Below, piece after piece: positions 22,150-33,130 of a stretch of 64,000 bases of DNA. The stretch is from Enoplolaimus lenunculus (Eukaryota; Nematoda; Enoplea; Enoplida; Thoracostomopsidae), in assembly GCA_030248215.1 (NCBI GenBank), contig JASANG010000801.1:62001-126000 (forward strand). The letters are read 5' to 3'. The first letter of the stretch is position 1; each line of letters begins with the position of its first letter. The notes under the pieces are model-generated. The model made no database searches. It worked only from the letters and a program-made list of their open reading frames with translations, and was not told where the DNA came from. A program made the translations under genes and the position numbers.

Positions 22150-22378
22150 AACAATCAATCAATCAATTAAACAAACAAACCACGAAACAAACAAACAATC
22201 AAACAAACAACAAACAAACAAACAAACCACGAAACAAACAAACAATCAATCAATCAATCAAACAAACAAACAATGAAACCACGAAGCAAACAAACAAACA
22301 AACAAACAAACAAACAAACAACAAACAAACAAACAAACAAACAACAAACAAATAAACAAACAACAAACAAACAGACAA
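22150..22378. repeat. (CAAA)n-type microsatellite
   Basis: AACAAACAAACAATCAAACA-like tetranucleotide repeats. The open frames on both strands (NKQTNKQT, CLFVCLFV) are by-products. Confidence 0.95.
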
Positions 22379-22499
22379 AACCGTATATAGTGCCGATGTC
22401 GGCTGAGGTGCCCCACATACCCTCACCCTTAGGAGGCAACCATCTTGGCAAATCAAAACTGTTTTCGTGGACCACAAAGTTTTTACAACTTTAACATTT

Positions 22500-23655
22500 T
22501 ATTGGGGGGACGTCCTTGGACCAGTCAGGAGAGATACGACTATCCTACCGTAACCCCGGTCCTGCATAGAACCGAATGTTGCTAAATTCACATGTGCAAG
22601 TTTTTATTAATTTTTTCACATTCGAAGATTCAGAAGTGTGATAATCATTGCTCAAGGGATCCCAAAATGGTCTTGAAATGAAATTCCAACATCAGTTGCC
22701 GTTCAAATCAATCCATTCTGTATTCAGATCATTTATAATCTTTTTTCTATCTGCGCTGAAAACGCCTTTAGAAGACGTTGTTTGAAGAAAGTCTGCAAAA
22801 TGTTCTATTCAAAGTTCAAACTCTAAAACGACGTAATTATTTTTACGTGTTTATATGCCTTGAAGACTAAAAGAATAAAACGAAAAAATACGTCAAAATA
22901 TGATTTGCTACTGGGACGAACCAATAGGAAGCCCCAAAATATACCAAGCCAACTTTTATGCCAATAATTGTCAGGTACGGCTACTGTCTTTCGTTCAACC
23001 ATCGTTAATAATTGGTCAATTGTATCTCAATAACCTGTAGCGCCGACACCCTTCGAACCAGTGTTCTTCAAATGCGACTGGTTTGAAAATATTGCCTGAA
23101 GCAACAAACTTAAATACTGTCGCTTTTGTTGTTGAAAATAAATCTGGTTTGAAAAGTATTCCGGTAATTGCCATATTTACCAGACAAATCAATTTTAGAT
23201 TTGATATTTTTTATGCTAAATTTTTGAAATTTAAGTCAAAAAGACTTAGAAAAAAAATAATGAATAATGAATGAGGCGAAGATAGCAAGGTTAGGGTCGT
23301 ATCCTGCTAATCATCTGTTTTCATACATTTTGGACTCGCCCTCATATGCCTAGCCAGCATTTCCGAGATGGGGCGGGTACGTTTTGCAAAAATTTCGTAA
23401 ATGATTTGAAAGGTGCCAAAATTTTTCTAAGGGGTCAAGTCCTCTGCCCCCCCTTAACTACAGCCAGCACGCGTCGCTCTGAATGCGCGGTGTGTGAAGC
23501 ATTTTTTCTGATTTAAAATTATCAACCTTTTAATATAGAATATTATAATTTTTTATCTTTAGATGTAAACCATATGATAGACCCCCTTTGTGCCGCAAAA
23601 ACTCTCCCCACAAGACAACAGAGAATTAAAAAATTTGGCCATTATTAATAGAGCC
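22500..23655. other. no gene; weak family L similarity near 23340-23475
   Basis: AT-rich sequence with no recognisable gene. CCTAGCCAGC near 23350 and ACTACAGCCAGC near 23460, with a TTTTGGCACC-like interior, suggest an old family L copy. Confidence 0.3.
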
Positions 23656-23656
23656 G

Positions 23657-24366
23657 CCCATGTTACTTTAAGGGGCGTCCAGGTTTCTGGTTGGTCTGTA
23701 AAACAGTAGGTTTGTGTTCTAGATTACCATTTTTTGCTTAGGCTTAGGCTTAGGCTTATAGGCTTAGGAACACATTTTTGCAACCCTTAGGCTTAGGCTT
23801 AGGCTTAGGAACACATTTTTGCAACGCTTAGGCTTAGGCTTAGGAACACATTTTTGCAACGCTTAGGCTTAGGCTTAGGAACACATTTTTGCAACGCTTA
23901 GGCTTAGGCTTAGGCTTAGGAACACATTTTTGCAACGCTTAGGCTTAGGCTTAGGAACACATTTTTGCAACGCTTAGGCTTAGGCTTAGGCTTAGGAACA
24001 CATTTTTGCAACGCTTAGGCTTAGGCTTAGGCTTAGGAACACATTTTTGCAACGCTTAGGCTTAGGCTTAGGCTTAGGAACACATTTTTGCAAAGCTTAG
24101 GCTTAGGCTTAGGAACACATTTTTGCAACGCTTAGGCTTAGGCTTAGGCTTAGGAACAGATTTTTGCAACGCTTAGGCTTAGGCTTAGGAATACATTTTT
24201 GCAACGCTTAGGCTTAGGCTTAGGCTTAGGAACACATTTTTGCAACGCTTAGGCTTAGGCTTAGACTTAGAAACACATTTTTGCAATGCTTAGGCTTAGG
24301 CTTAGACTTAGAAACACATTTTTGCAACTCTTAGGTTTAGGCTTAATCTTAGGAATACGCTTAATC
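23657..24366. repeat. TTAGGC-core TIR element, family B, with amplified core array
   Basis: The left end GCCCATGTTACTTTAAGGGG and CGTCCAGGTTTCTGGTTGGT, then TCTAGATTACCATTTTTTGC, match family B. The core is about 18 units, each two to four TTAGGC copies plus AACACATTTTTGCAACG. It closes with GGAATACGCTTAATCTAACA, but the right TIR is not found. Confidence 0.8.
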
Positions 24367-24489
24367 TAACAGCCAGATCGTCTCAACGAGGTTGTATTCA
24401 GATGGTTGTTCGTTCATTTGCTCATTTGCATACGAACGTACAACAAATATTAATATCCTTTGATAAAATGCATAAAACTACGATGACGA

Positions 24490-25112
24490 ACCACACACAA
24501 AATAAGTTGTCTTGAAATTTCAAGATTTCTACTGTCTTAAATTTTCAAGACATAAATGTCTTATATATCAGACATTAATAGCCTTAAACAGCTCAGAAAT
24601 TTGTGTCTGAAATGGTTAAAGCGTAAGTTTCTTATATTTAAGAAATTTACTTTTACCAGTTTATAAAACAATATAAACAATACTAATTTTCTAATTTTTA
24701 TGTATCTATAAATGTTGTTCCGTGTATCTTCCTAGAAGTGTACATAAATAATAATTTTTAAGAATATTTCGGGATGAGCTTAGGCTGCCCCAACCTAAGT
24801 TTACGTCTTGGACGTATCTTAGGTTGTACAGTTAGGGTATTAGGTTAAACTTTAGCCCCCAATGTCCGAGTCGTTTCCCTGGCAAGCATATGTCTGGTAT
24901 TTCAGACGTATTTGTTTTAATTATTCTTAAAACAAAGACTTCAATTGCAGACTTTTAAGTCTGAAAAATTTCAGACAGATATTTGTGTAAAATTCAAGAA
25001 ATAACAGTCTGGAATTCAAGACATATATGTCTGGAGTCTGTATTAAGACAATTTATTTTCTTAAATGTCAGACAATATAATCTTGAATATAAGATAATTT
25101 GTTTTGTGAGGA
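24490..25112. mobile_element. MITE-like element family M with CAGAC/GTCTG dyads
   Basis: CACAAAATAAGTTGTCTTGA at the left mirrors ATAAGATAATTTGTTTTGTG at the right. The interior is packed with AGACAT..TGTCTTA, CAGACGTATTTG and similar inverted words. Non-coding. Only one copy in the window. Confidence 0.55.
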
Positions 25113-25718
25113 AACTATGAAACTTGTATCACGTGACGTCATAGGGTCTGTCTGCTTAATTGTTCTACTTAAGTAACGTTATACTTGGATATCATTGGAT
25201 GATCACCTGACCCGAGTAGAGGCTTAATCTGATTCGTTTGTTGGACACAGGGGTTCGTCAGATTTTCAAGTGATAAGTGCCTATCACCCCGAAGAAAATT
25301 TATGCTGATTTAAGGTGAATTGTTCGTAAATTACAAACTTAACCAACTTCGGCCAAAGCACCAGTTACTTGACTTCTCAACGATTTGTGCAGAACTGGCT
25401 TTAAATTGTGCGTTTTACTCAAAATGAATTTGAGAATTTGACAAATTTAACTCTGTTCTATCGCTTGGTTATTTAAAGTTTAGTTTCATAAATGAAAATT
25501 TGCATATTTTCTCAAAAAATATCACAGCAAATCATCTTCATTGAAATTCTGCTAACGGCTGATATTTTGAGAAATGCAATAATGACGTTGCATGCAAATT
25601 GTTGAAGCTTATCTGTTTTCTAACCGTGAAAGTAATTTTATAGGCGTTTGCTTGAAATTAAATAAATCTGATTGGCGAATTAGGCGTGGGTTCGTTTGTG
25701 GGGGTGGTTGGATTCTGG
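25113..25718. other. no recognisable feature
   Basis: AT-rich, no gene or repeat recognised. Confidence 0.4.
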
Positions 25719-26100
25719 TTACTATCATATCGCTATGGTGAATCGTAGCTGTTTGGAATGTGTTAAGGTTTTTTTAGCGTTACGCTTATTGCTAACGTTA
25801 GGATTAAAATATTACGCTTATCTGCTAGGAATATGATTTTGAATACACTTAGGCTTAGGTTTTGGCTTCGGCTTAGGCTTAGGCTTAGGCTTACTATCAT
25901 ATCGGTACGGTGAATCGTAGGGTTTTTTTAATGTGTTAAGGTTTTTTATCGTTATGTTTGTCGCTAGCGTTGGGATTAAAACTCTAACGCTTATGGCTAG
26001 CAATATGATTCGCATACACTTAGGCTAGGCTTAGGCTTAGGCTTAGACTTAGGCTTAGGCTTAGGCTTAGGCTTAGGCTTAGGCTTAGGCTTAGGAATAT
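25719..26100. repeat. tandem duplication of about 172 bp ending in (TTAGGC)n tracts
   Basis: ACTATCATATCGCTATGGTG at 25721 recurs as ACTATCATATCGGTACGGTG at 25893, each followed by about 130 similar bases and then CATACACTTAGGC and a TTAGGC tract. The second tract (about 26016-26097) is the longest clean run, with seven or more perfect TTAGGC units. No family A or B TIRs flank it. Confidence 0.75.
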
Positions 26101-27470
26101 GTTTACGTTAGGGTGTTAGCTCACCTTCTGTTTGGTATTTGTATGTTGCTATGCCACCACGAACTATTCACAGTGTTAGGTTTCTTGTTTAAGTTTAGCC
26201 GCATATATAACTTTAGACTCAAGTATATTTACATGAGGTTTAGGCTTAATGATAAGCTGATGGGCTTATGCTTCAGACAGTAGTGTTATTAGGCTTTACG
26301 CTTAGGTTTAGGCTCAAGTTTAACTTCGCAATTAGCTTTATGGCCACTTAAAGCCTTTTTCGCAGCAGCCACAGTTTTGCTTAGTATATATACTGATTTC
26401 TGTCACAGACCTATTACCAATCGATACTTTTTTATGAATCTCCGACACACTCAACAGTGTCCTAATGAATAAATCTAAGCATAATTCTAAACGTAATCCT
26501 TAGCATAAAAGCATAAGCCTAATCATAATGCTTAGCGATTAATTTTCGAGGGATAAAATTTCAGATTAGAACTTGTCGGTTGGCGAGTTGTCGGGCGACG
26601 AATTGTCGTAATAACGTCTTGTATAGTTTAGAAAACCGCTTCCGGTTCCGGCATCCGTATTCAATACAATTCTGTAATTATTTGTCATTTTTAAATGTTT
26701 TTATTCTTAAAAACATTGCCGAAATTTTCAGCGCTAAGGCCTCTTCCGTACTGTTAAGTTCAATTGAAATACGATACGTCTATTTTCGACTAATCATTTG
26801 TGAATCCGGGATTGGCCATTATATGCGCATTCTGTGAGTGTTTGAGCTGAAAACATACTGAAGTATGGTATCTGGGCTACAAGGGGTATCCGGTATAACG
26901 GCGTAGCGAGATTTTGAAATGAAATTGCCAAATATTCGTGTTCAGTTTTTTTTACGAAAATTCACAGATTGTAAACGGATAGCAAAAATAACGCAAATTA
27001 ATAATGCATGCAAATATTCACTGTGCTTTCTAAAATTAAAAAAACCAGCGAATGGTCTAAAATTTTTTACATTTTGGTTAAATTATATGTGCAACTAATT
27101 GTGAACAGAAAAAATAACGAGATTTCCGGTATTTCTAAAAAACGAGAGCGGAAACGAACATCGAGTTTAAACGGAAGTGGAACCGAATGTCAGATTACAC
27201 CCTCCAACATTGCAAATTACCAGGGCGATGTGAAAAATATTTGATCAGTAAACTCAAAATGGTACAAAATGATGCTTTACTTTCATTAATTACGACGCTT
27301 CGGTCATGAGCCCATCAGCTCTAAATTCTTTTCAGCCCTACTTGTAAGCCATTAAAAATCATTGCATTCTATGGGCGAAACCTTTTCTAAATTCTCAACT
27401 ATCTGCTCTGCCCATCCCTCAGACGTCTTAAAGGTTGCGTTGTCAGCGAGCCTGTAACTGCCTTAGAAAC
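26101..27470. other. intergenic, scattered TTAGGC words
   Basis: Isolated CTTAGGTTTAGGC-like words near 26240-26330 and CTAAGC words near 26460-26540. Short open frames at 26580-26837 and 27008-27244 lack any recognisable feature. No gene called. Confidence 0.35.
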
Positions 27471-27475
27471 TTGGG

Positions 27476-27664
27476 CGCGGCGATGTGCAGCGATGTGCGG
27501 TGATGTGCGGCGATGTGCGGCGATGTGCAGCGATGTGCGGCGATGTGCGGCGATGTGCAGCGATGTGCGGCGATGTGCGGTGATGTGCGGCGATGTGCAG
27601 CGATGTGCGGCGATGTGCAGCGATGTGCGGCGATGTGCAGCGATGTGCGGCGATGTGCAGCGAC
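27476..27664. repeat. 10-bp GC-rich minisatellite (CGATGTGCGG)
   Basis: Nineteen head-to-tail units alternating CGATGTGCGG and CGATGTGCAG. Open frames on both strands (CGDVRRCAAM; AAHRRTSPHI) are products of the repeat. Confidence 0.95.
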
Positions 27665-27939
27665 CACAGTACAATTGTAACTTTTCAAATATCGCTCCGA
27701 TTTAAACTATCCACTTGGGGCGTGTAATATTAAAAAAAACAATATTCTCGTAATCGTTACAGCTTTAAAATGTAAACTAGTCTGCCAGCTTTGCGCAATG
27801 CGCAAATGTTAGCGAATGCACAAAAAATCCCATGCAAATGTTATTTTCATACAACAATCATGTGTACTTCGTTATATTGTAAACAAAGTAATGCTGGAAA
27901 GTTGCCCAAAATACGTATATAGGGCGTTCCAGCTCTTAT

Positions 27940-27995
27940 ATATGCGCATATATATATGTATATATATAATATATATTATATAATATACATATTGT
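27940..27995. repeat. AT microsatellite upstream of GPCR gene
   Basis: TATATATATGTATATATATA-type dinucleotide tract about 100-150 bp upstream of the GPCR start codon. It may include a core promoter, but no specific element can be assigned. Confidence 0.6.
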
Positions 27996-28061
27996 TTATT
28001 TTAAGCTGAGTAACCCGACCCTCATTTTTGGCTGATCTTCCAGATTGCTTATTCGTCTAAA

Positions 28062-28079
28062 ATGCCAATATTTGCATAA
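28062..28079 (+). promoter_or_regulatory. short upstream ORF (MPIFA)
   Basis: ATGCCAATATTTGCATAA, five codons and a stop, ending 11 bases before the main start. Both starts lie in the same context AAATGCCAAT. It would be translated first if the mRNA begins upstream and is not spliced here. Confidence 0.35.
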
Positions 28080-28090
28080 AACGACCAAAA

Positions 28091-31000
28091 ATGCCAATCA
28101 CACATGGGCCAAGTATTTATTCAAACAGGTTTCAGACACCTGAAATAAAGGTTTCGGCAACCGGCTCGCCGGATCAAATTACACCTATTGTCATTTCAAG
28201 CGCTGAACCTAATTTCACTTCTAATTCGAACATTTTAATATCGCGGCCTGCGCAGCGTTTTATTCGACATATTTATACCAATACAACAGGTCGAGCGGGT
28301 TCAACTTCGTATATCTCATCAATCAAACCTTCCTATGACGCTGATTGGTACATTAACCAAACAGCGTCGAGCAGTCCACTGCGTACTAATTCAATTAACC
28401 AATCAAATGCATTCGATAGCTCAAATCAAATTCGAACTCGATCAACGCCTATTAGCCAATCAAATTCGTTTGGCGGTTCAATAGCCAATCAAATTGCACG
28501 TCGATCAACCTTCGTTAACCAGTCAAGTTCGGTCGTCGGCCCGGTAGCGAATCAGTTTGCAAGTCAGTCGTCGTTTGGTAACCAATCAAATTACGCGATG
28601 CCTCGACTTGGCGATTATTTTAAACAACGAGAATCAACGGAAAGCGATGACTTGGCACAACTTGGAGTGTTGACCGATCAATTTGAGGGCAATTTTGGTG
28701 CAGTTACAATCAATTGTAGCGAAAAAGCGCAACGCTACGAGTCTGAAAGCAATTTTTTGCTCAACGAACGATTTATATTCGTTGTGTTGATTGGTGGAAC
28801 AGTTTCGCTTCTTGGGATTATAGCCAATGCGGTACTGTTAAAAATTCTACTCCGACGCAGATTTCAAAATACTCCGTTTACATATTTGGTGGCACTTGCG
28901 GTATTCGATATTGCCCTGCTCGTTAATTATATTGTTCTCATTTGTGCCGGATTATGCAAAGACTACTTCGAATCGTTAACCCTACACCATTTATGGTATA
29001 TCTACGTTCGTCCTTTATTTACCATTGGTCGAATTACTCAATTCGCTCAGACTTATCTGATCGTTTCAGCGACAGTTGAACGCTATCGAAGTGTAATTCA
29101 AAAAAGTCTTACCCCCCAGGACAGCACTCGAGGTGCTCGAAGGCAAGCAATCATCTTAGCAGTGGTCACATTTTCATTTGTATTCCGTGTGCCAAGCTAC
29201 TGGGAACTCTCAGTGGCGTATACGAATTGTACCGGATTCGCATCGGTCATCGAAACCCGAGGGCCTTTGCTTCGATCTCCGCTGTACCGGGCGTTCAAAT
29301 TTTACGTTGAACCAGTAATTCAAAGTTATGTTCCGTTCGGCATTTTACTCGTACTCAATACGGTGATTATCCGACGAATGCAAGTTCACTGGCGTCGTTA
29401 TGTAATTATTATTGTAAATTCAATGTTACGCAGTGTTCACGAAACGACCGACCCGGAAAATAAACGAACTCGAGCTGATGAGCATCATCAGTTTCATAAA
29501 GATCTCAAAGAAGCGACGTTGACGACAATGGCGATTGTTACGTGTTATTTAATTGGCAATTTCATTCACGTTGTATTAACGTTTCTAGAACAAGCTGAAT
29601 CGACAATTTTGCACGATTTAACGTTTTACATTATCGCAGCGGATATAAGCAGTTTTTTAGTGTCGCTGACAAGCGCTGTTCGCCTACCGCTGTATTATGT
29701 TTGCAATTCACGAATCCGTAACGAAATCAAAGGCAAACCGCAGCCGTTTTACTACAGGCGTCCAGAGCCGACACGAATCTCTGGCGGCGAGTCGTGGACA
29801 GCGAAAGCTCAGTGTCGGCTCAGCCAGAGTTTACGCCGTGTAAGCGAACGCTACTGCAGTAAACGACGATATCAAGCTGCTCCTTATTCGAATGGTACTC
29901 TACAATTTGAGCGTTGTCCTATTGGTAACTTGACGAAAAACCAATCAAATCATAGTGAACGCAAACCAAATCTTGACTTCAACAATCCAAATGACATGGT
30001 TGCTATGACAACGGTCGTTCCTATAGCAATACAGCATGATCGATCTTATTCGGTGTCAAGTTTTAACATCATGTTGCCTAGCAACGCGGGTACAACTGAA
30101 AGTACAGCCTTGGTTTACACCTATAGTTCGGTTCGTGGTGCCAAGCGTAGGATGACGTCGACGGCGGTGTCGCCATATTCTGGCGAGGCCCAGCTGAGTA
30201 ACAGCAGAAGCTTTGTGAATTTTCAACTCCATGATCGAGGGGGCTTGGCAGAATTTGAAGTCACTCCTGAGCAAAACGCAATGACTACGGGATTTGATAA
30301 AAATTCAGAATTAGTATCGGTATTAGATAGAAAGCGAGCGAAATCTCAACACGAAAGGTGTAAATTGGATGATGTGTCTTGGGCTAAAACGAAAATTTCT
30401 CAAGGGTCATTTGGAGGACAAAACCATCAACCCAATGCTTTGAGCGAGGGTGCCATTGGTCAATTATCAAGCTCGATGACTTCAATTAACCAATCAAATT
30501 TATCTAGTCTAGCTGCCAACGACGGTGTTCAACCAATCCCAAAAGTGTTAAATGTATTGAAATCGGTCGACCAAACAAATTTAAGAACAGGAATATGTTT
30601 GAATCAAAACAACAAATCAAATTCGCCTAAAGTATTTGAATCACACGTGTCCGACAAATCAAAATTAACCTTTCGATCGTTAGGTTCACTCAAGCAATCA
30701 AATCCGGTCGAAATGATCAGCCTTAAAACCTGGAACAATTCAGGTGTAAGACATGTACTTCGACAAAGATCTATGATCAACTCAAATTCGAAACAAAACA
30801 ATGGATCTCAACCAAACAACCAATCACATTTCAGAATTCGTCGATCATTTAATTCAGTGAACCAATCATATTTAGCGAAAGGATTCGTTCAATCAAAATC
30901 AATCGACCAATCAAACCCAAAAATAGCAATCACTTTGAATCTGTTGAACCAATCAAAAGCGTCTGAAATACTAGAATCGAGCGCGTCCAACCAATTAAAA

Positions 31001-31252
31001 TTAAGCTTTAATTCGCTTAATTCAACCAACGAATCAAATTTCGCTGATTTCAGCTTGTCAACCGAATCGAAACGTCGGTTCTCCAATCAAATAACGCCAA
31101 GTACACGACTACTGACTTCGTCCAGTGACGAGGTTTCGTTTTTCGATTCTGCGAGCGATCTTCGTAACGCTGGGTTGTTGCTCAAAAGTCGAGATACCAC
31201 AGATATTTCGACTGATAGCAGCTGTTCTGTTTTAGATTATAAGACTTTATAG
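28091..31252 (+). CDS. class A peptide-type GPCR (FMRFamide receptor-like), intronless, 1053 aa
   Basis: A seven-helix receptor of the plasma membrane. Approximate helices: TM1 228-253 (GIIANAVLL), TM2 262-287 (LVALAVFDIALL), TM3 306-329 followed by E330-R331-Y332 (the E/DRY motif), TM4 351-371, TM5 406-432 (PFGILLVLNT), TM6 476-500 (LTTMAIVTCYLIGNF), TM7 514-540 ending RLPLYYVCNSRIRNE, where NPxxY is altered to LPLYY. Extracellular loop 2 has an NCTG glycosylation site. The shape and the ERYRS motif recall FMRFamide/myosuppressin-type receptors, but the ligand is unknown. The 220-residue head and 510-residue tail are Ser/Asn/Gln-rich with repeated (I/V)NQSN motifs; typical receptors of this type are about 350-450 residues. 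Start chosen as the first in-frame ATG. AATAAA lies at 31407. Confidence 0.85.
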   Translation: MPITHGPSIYSNRFQTPEIKVSATGSPDQITPIVISSAEPNFTSNSNILISRPAQRFIRHIYTNTTGRAGSTSYISSIKPSYDADWYINQTASSSPLRTNSINQSNAFDSSNQIRTRSTPISQSNSFGGSIANQIARRSTFVNQSSSVVGPVANQFASQSSFGNQSNYAMPRLGDYFKQRESTESDDLAQLGVLTDQFEGNFGAVTINCSEKAQRYESESNFLLNERFIFVVLIGGTVSLLGIIANAVLLKILLRRRFQNTPFTYLVALAVFDIALLVNYIVLICAGLCKDYFESLTLHHLWYIYVRPLFTIGRITQFAQTYLIVSATVERYRSVIQKSLTPQDSTRGARRQAIILAVVTFSFVFRVPSYWELSVAYTNCTGFASVIETRGPLLRSPLYRAFKFYVEPVIQSYVPFGILLVLNTVIIRRMQVHWRRYVIIIVNSMLRSVHETTDPENKRTRADEHHQFHKDLKEATLTTMAIVTCYLIGNFIHVVLTFLEQAESTILHDLTFYIIAADISSFLVSLTSAVRLPLYYVCNSRIRNEIKGKPQPFYYRRPEPTRISGGESWTAKAQCRLSQSLRRVSERYCSKRRYQAAPYSNGTLQFERCPIGNLTKNQSNHSERKPNLDFNNPNDMVAMTTVVPIAIQHDRSYSVSSFNIMLPSNAGTTESTALVYTYSSVRGAKRRMTSTAVSPYSGEAQLSNSRSFVNFQLHDRGGLAEFEVTPEQNAMTTGFDKNSELVSVLDRKRAKSQHERCKLDDVSWAKTKISQGSFGGQNHQPNALSEGAIGQLSSSMTSINQSNLSSLAANDGVQPIPKVLNVLKSVDQTNLRTGICLNQNNKSNSPKVFESHVSDKSKLTFRSLGSLKQSNPVEMISLKTWNNSGVRHVLRQRSMINSNSKQNNGSQPNNQSHFRIRRSFNSVNQSYLAKGFVQSKSIDQSNPKIAITLNLLNQSKASEILESSASNQLKLSFNSLNSTNESNFADFSLSTESKRRFSNQITPSTRLLTSSSDEVSFFDSASDLRNAGLLLKSRDTTDISTDSSCSVLDYKTL

Positions 31253-31406
31253 ATCTGCAAGTTATAAAAAAATTCTAAGTAAAAAACTGAAAATCAGCCG
31301 AAAAAACATAGAAACTACGATGTTTCATCAAGCAGGGTGTAAACGAATAGTAAAACTAACGGAAACGTATCGTAATCAAAATAACGAATACAAACAACAG
31401 ATATTG

Positions 31407-31412
31407 AATAAA
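31407..31412 (+). terminator. candidate polyadenylation signal for GPCR
   Basis: AATAAA 155 bases after the stop codon. The target duplication of a family A element (31411-31418) overlaps it, so the mobile element landed directly on this signal. Confidence 0.4.
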
Positions 31413-31418
31413 AATTTC

Positions 31419-31614
31419 GGCCAATATAAAGAACAGGGGCGGAACAGTATTATAAGCGTATTCCTAAGCCTAAGCCTAGGCCTAAGCCTTAACAAAAGCG
31501 TAACAATGAGCATATACCTAAGCCTAAGCCAAGCAAAAAAACAGTCTAAAGCTTAAGCTTACTCTTTTCTAGTCCCACAGAAAAACGTTCCGCCCCTGAT
31601 CTTTAACCTGGGCC
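31419..31614. mobile_element. TTAGGC-core TIR element, family A, with exact 8-bp TSD
   Basis: Inverted relative to most copies: left GGCCAATATAAAGAACAGGG, core (GCCTAA)n, then AGTCTAAAGCTTAAGCTTAC, right GTTCCGCCCCTGATCTTTAA..GGGCC. Flanked on both sides by AAAATTTC (31411-31418 and 31615-31622). Confidence 0.85.
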
Positions 31615-31722
31615 AAAATTTCAAAGACGATTTATCTTTCTGTCAATACAATTGACACATGCATATGTATATAAGTATTTAACTTTCTTTACCGAAAATT
31701 TGGCCAATATATAAGTTAGGGT

Positions 31723-31906
31723 GGCCCGTGTAAAGATCAGGAGTGGAACATTTTTTCTGTGGAACTAGGAAAGAGTAAGCTAAGCTTTAAACAAATTTCG
31801 TTGCTTGGCTTAGGCTTAGGCTTATGAATATACTCATTCTTACGCTTAGGCTTAGACTTAGAAATATGCTTGTAATTCTGCTCCGACCCTGATTTTTACA
31901 TTGGCC
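31723..31906. mobile_element. TTAGGC-core TIR element, family A
   Basis: GGCCCGTGTAAAGATCAGGA at the left, AGTAAGCTAAGCTTTAAAC, TTAGGC core, then CTCCGACCCTGATTTTTACA and TTGGCC at the right. Confidence 0.75.
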
Positions 31907-32376
31907 ATTAAAGGTCGGAACAGCGGTACAAGCAGTGCTTATACAAAGTTAACAATTTAGACTACTCTTTGCGCTCAGTAGCACAAATAAACGTTTTTAT
32001 GACAGTGGCGGATCCAGAGACTTCAAACTGGAGCGCTTCCGCAATGCCAAATCGCAGAAAAAAATCCGCAAGCGAGAAGCCAAACGCAATTTCAGTGTTA
32101 AAATCCATCATTTTGGTTTTTAATCCATGTTGGTGTCCACGATCCGTGTGGTTGGATTTGCCCAATGGATTCTGGATACTAAACCCTCATTCGCCAGGGT
32201 GTATTTTTCCAACTTTAATATACCCACATGTTTACTTTGTATATTGTATAGATGTCATGTGTATTACAAATTAATATTAATATCTAATAATACGCAACCA
32301 TTGAAATTGAAACAAAATTCAAAAAATATGGCTATTACAGAAGCATTTGTCAGCGATACAGTGAACACAATAACAG

Positions 32377-32821
32377 GGCCATAACAGTAGTATAAGCATA
32401 TTCTTAAGCCTAAGCGTAAGCCGAAGCCTAAGCCTAAGCGTAAGCCTAAGCCTATGCCTAAGTCTCAGCGTAATCCTAAGCCTAAGCGTAAGCCTAAGAC
32501 TAAGATTAAGCGTACGCCTAAGCGTAAGCCTAAGCCTAAGTCTAGGCCTAAGCCTTAGCGTAAGCCTCAGCGTAAGCCTAAGCCTAAGCCTAAGCGTACG
32601 CCTAAGCGTAAGCCTAAGCGAAGCGTAAGCCTAAACCTAAGCCTAAGCCTATACGTAGACCTAAGCCTAAGCTAAAGCCTAAGCGTTAGCGCAAGCGCAA
32701 GCCTAAGCCTAAGCCTAAGCTTAAGCTTATGCCTAAGCCTAAACAAAAAATAGTCTAAGCTTAAGCTTACTCTATTGCAGTCTCGTAGATGAACGTTCCG
32801 CCCCTGATCGTTACACTGGCC
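32377..32821. mobile_element. TTAGGC-core TIR element, family A, long core
   Basis: Left GGCCATAACAGTAGTATAAG (end shortened), about 340 bp of degenerate (GCCTAAGC)n core, AGTCTAAGCTTAAGCTTACT, right GTTCCGCCCCTGATCGTTAC..TGGCC. GTAAGC variants alternate with CTAAGC through the core. Confidence 0.75.
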
Positions 32822-33130
32822 GTTATTACAGTAGTCATTATGGTGTGTCTTATACAATCCATCGGTCACACTTTGGTTTGGTACTGCGTGAAACAAAATT
32901 ATTCTGTGTAATCTTTTGGTATACGCTAACTTAAGCCATTTTGTACTAAAATTAAACATTTCTCATTTACTGCCTTCCCCTCTCAGAGAATAGAGTCAGT
33001 TGCTCTCCGTCAGACTGTTTGTTACCTTGAATCTGCGGTCAATTGTGACCCAAACAAGAATCAAAATCTACACAACCAGGGTCGTCATAAAAGCTTTTTT
33101 TGAAATACAGCTAAAAATAGATGAAAACAT

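Noticed and set aside
22046-22494. NKQT/CLFV frames
   Set aside because: (CAAA)n microsatellite.
23700-26100. TTAGGC tracts as evidence of a chromosome end
   Set aside because: Most tracts lie inside TIR elements in both orientations between ordinary genes, so the window is interstitial.
27476-27664. CRISPR-like array
   Set aside because: Head-to-tail 10-bp units without spacers in eukaryotic DNA.
27399-27705. Cys/His-rich frames on both strands
   Set aside because: They come from the 10-bp CGATGTGCGG repeat.
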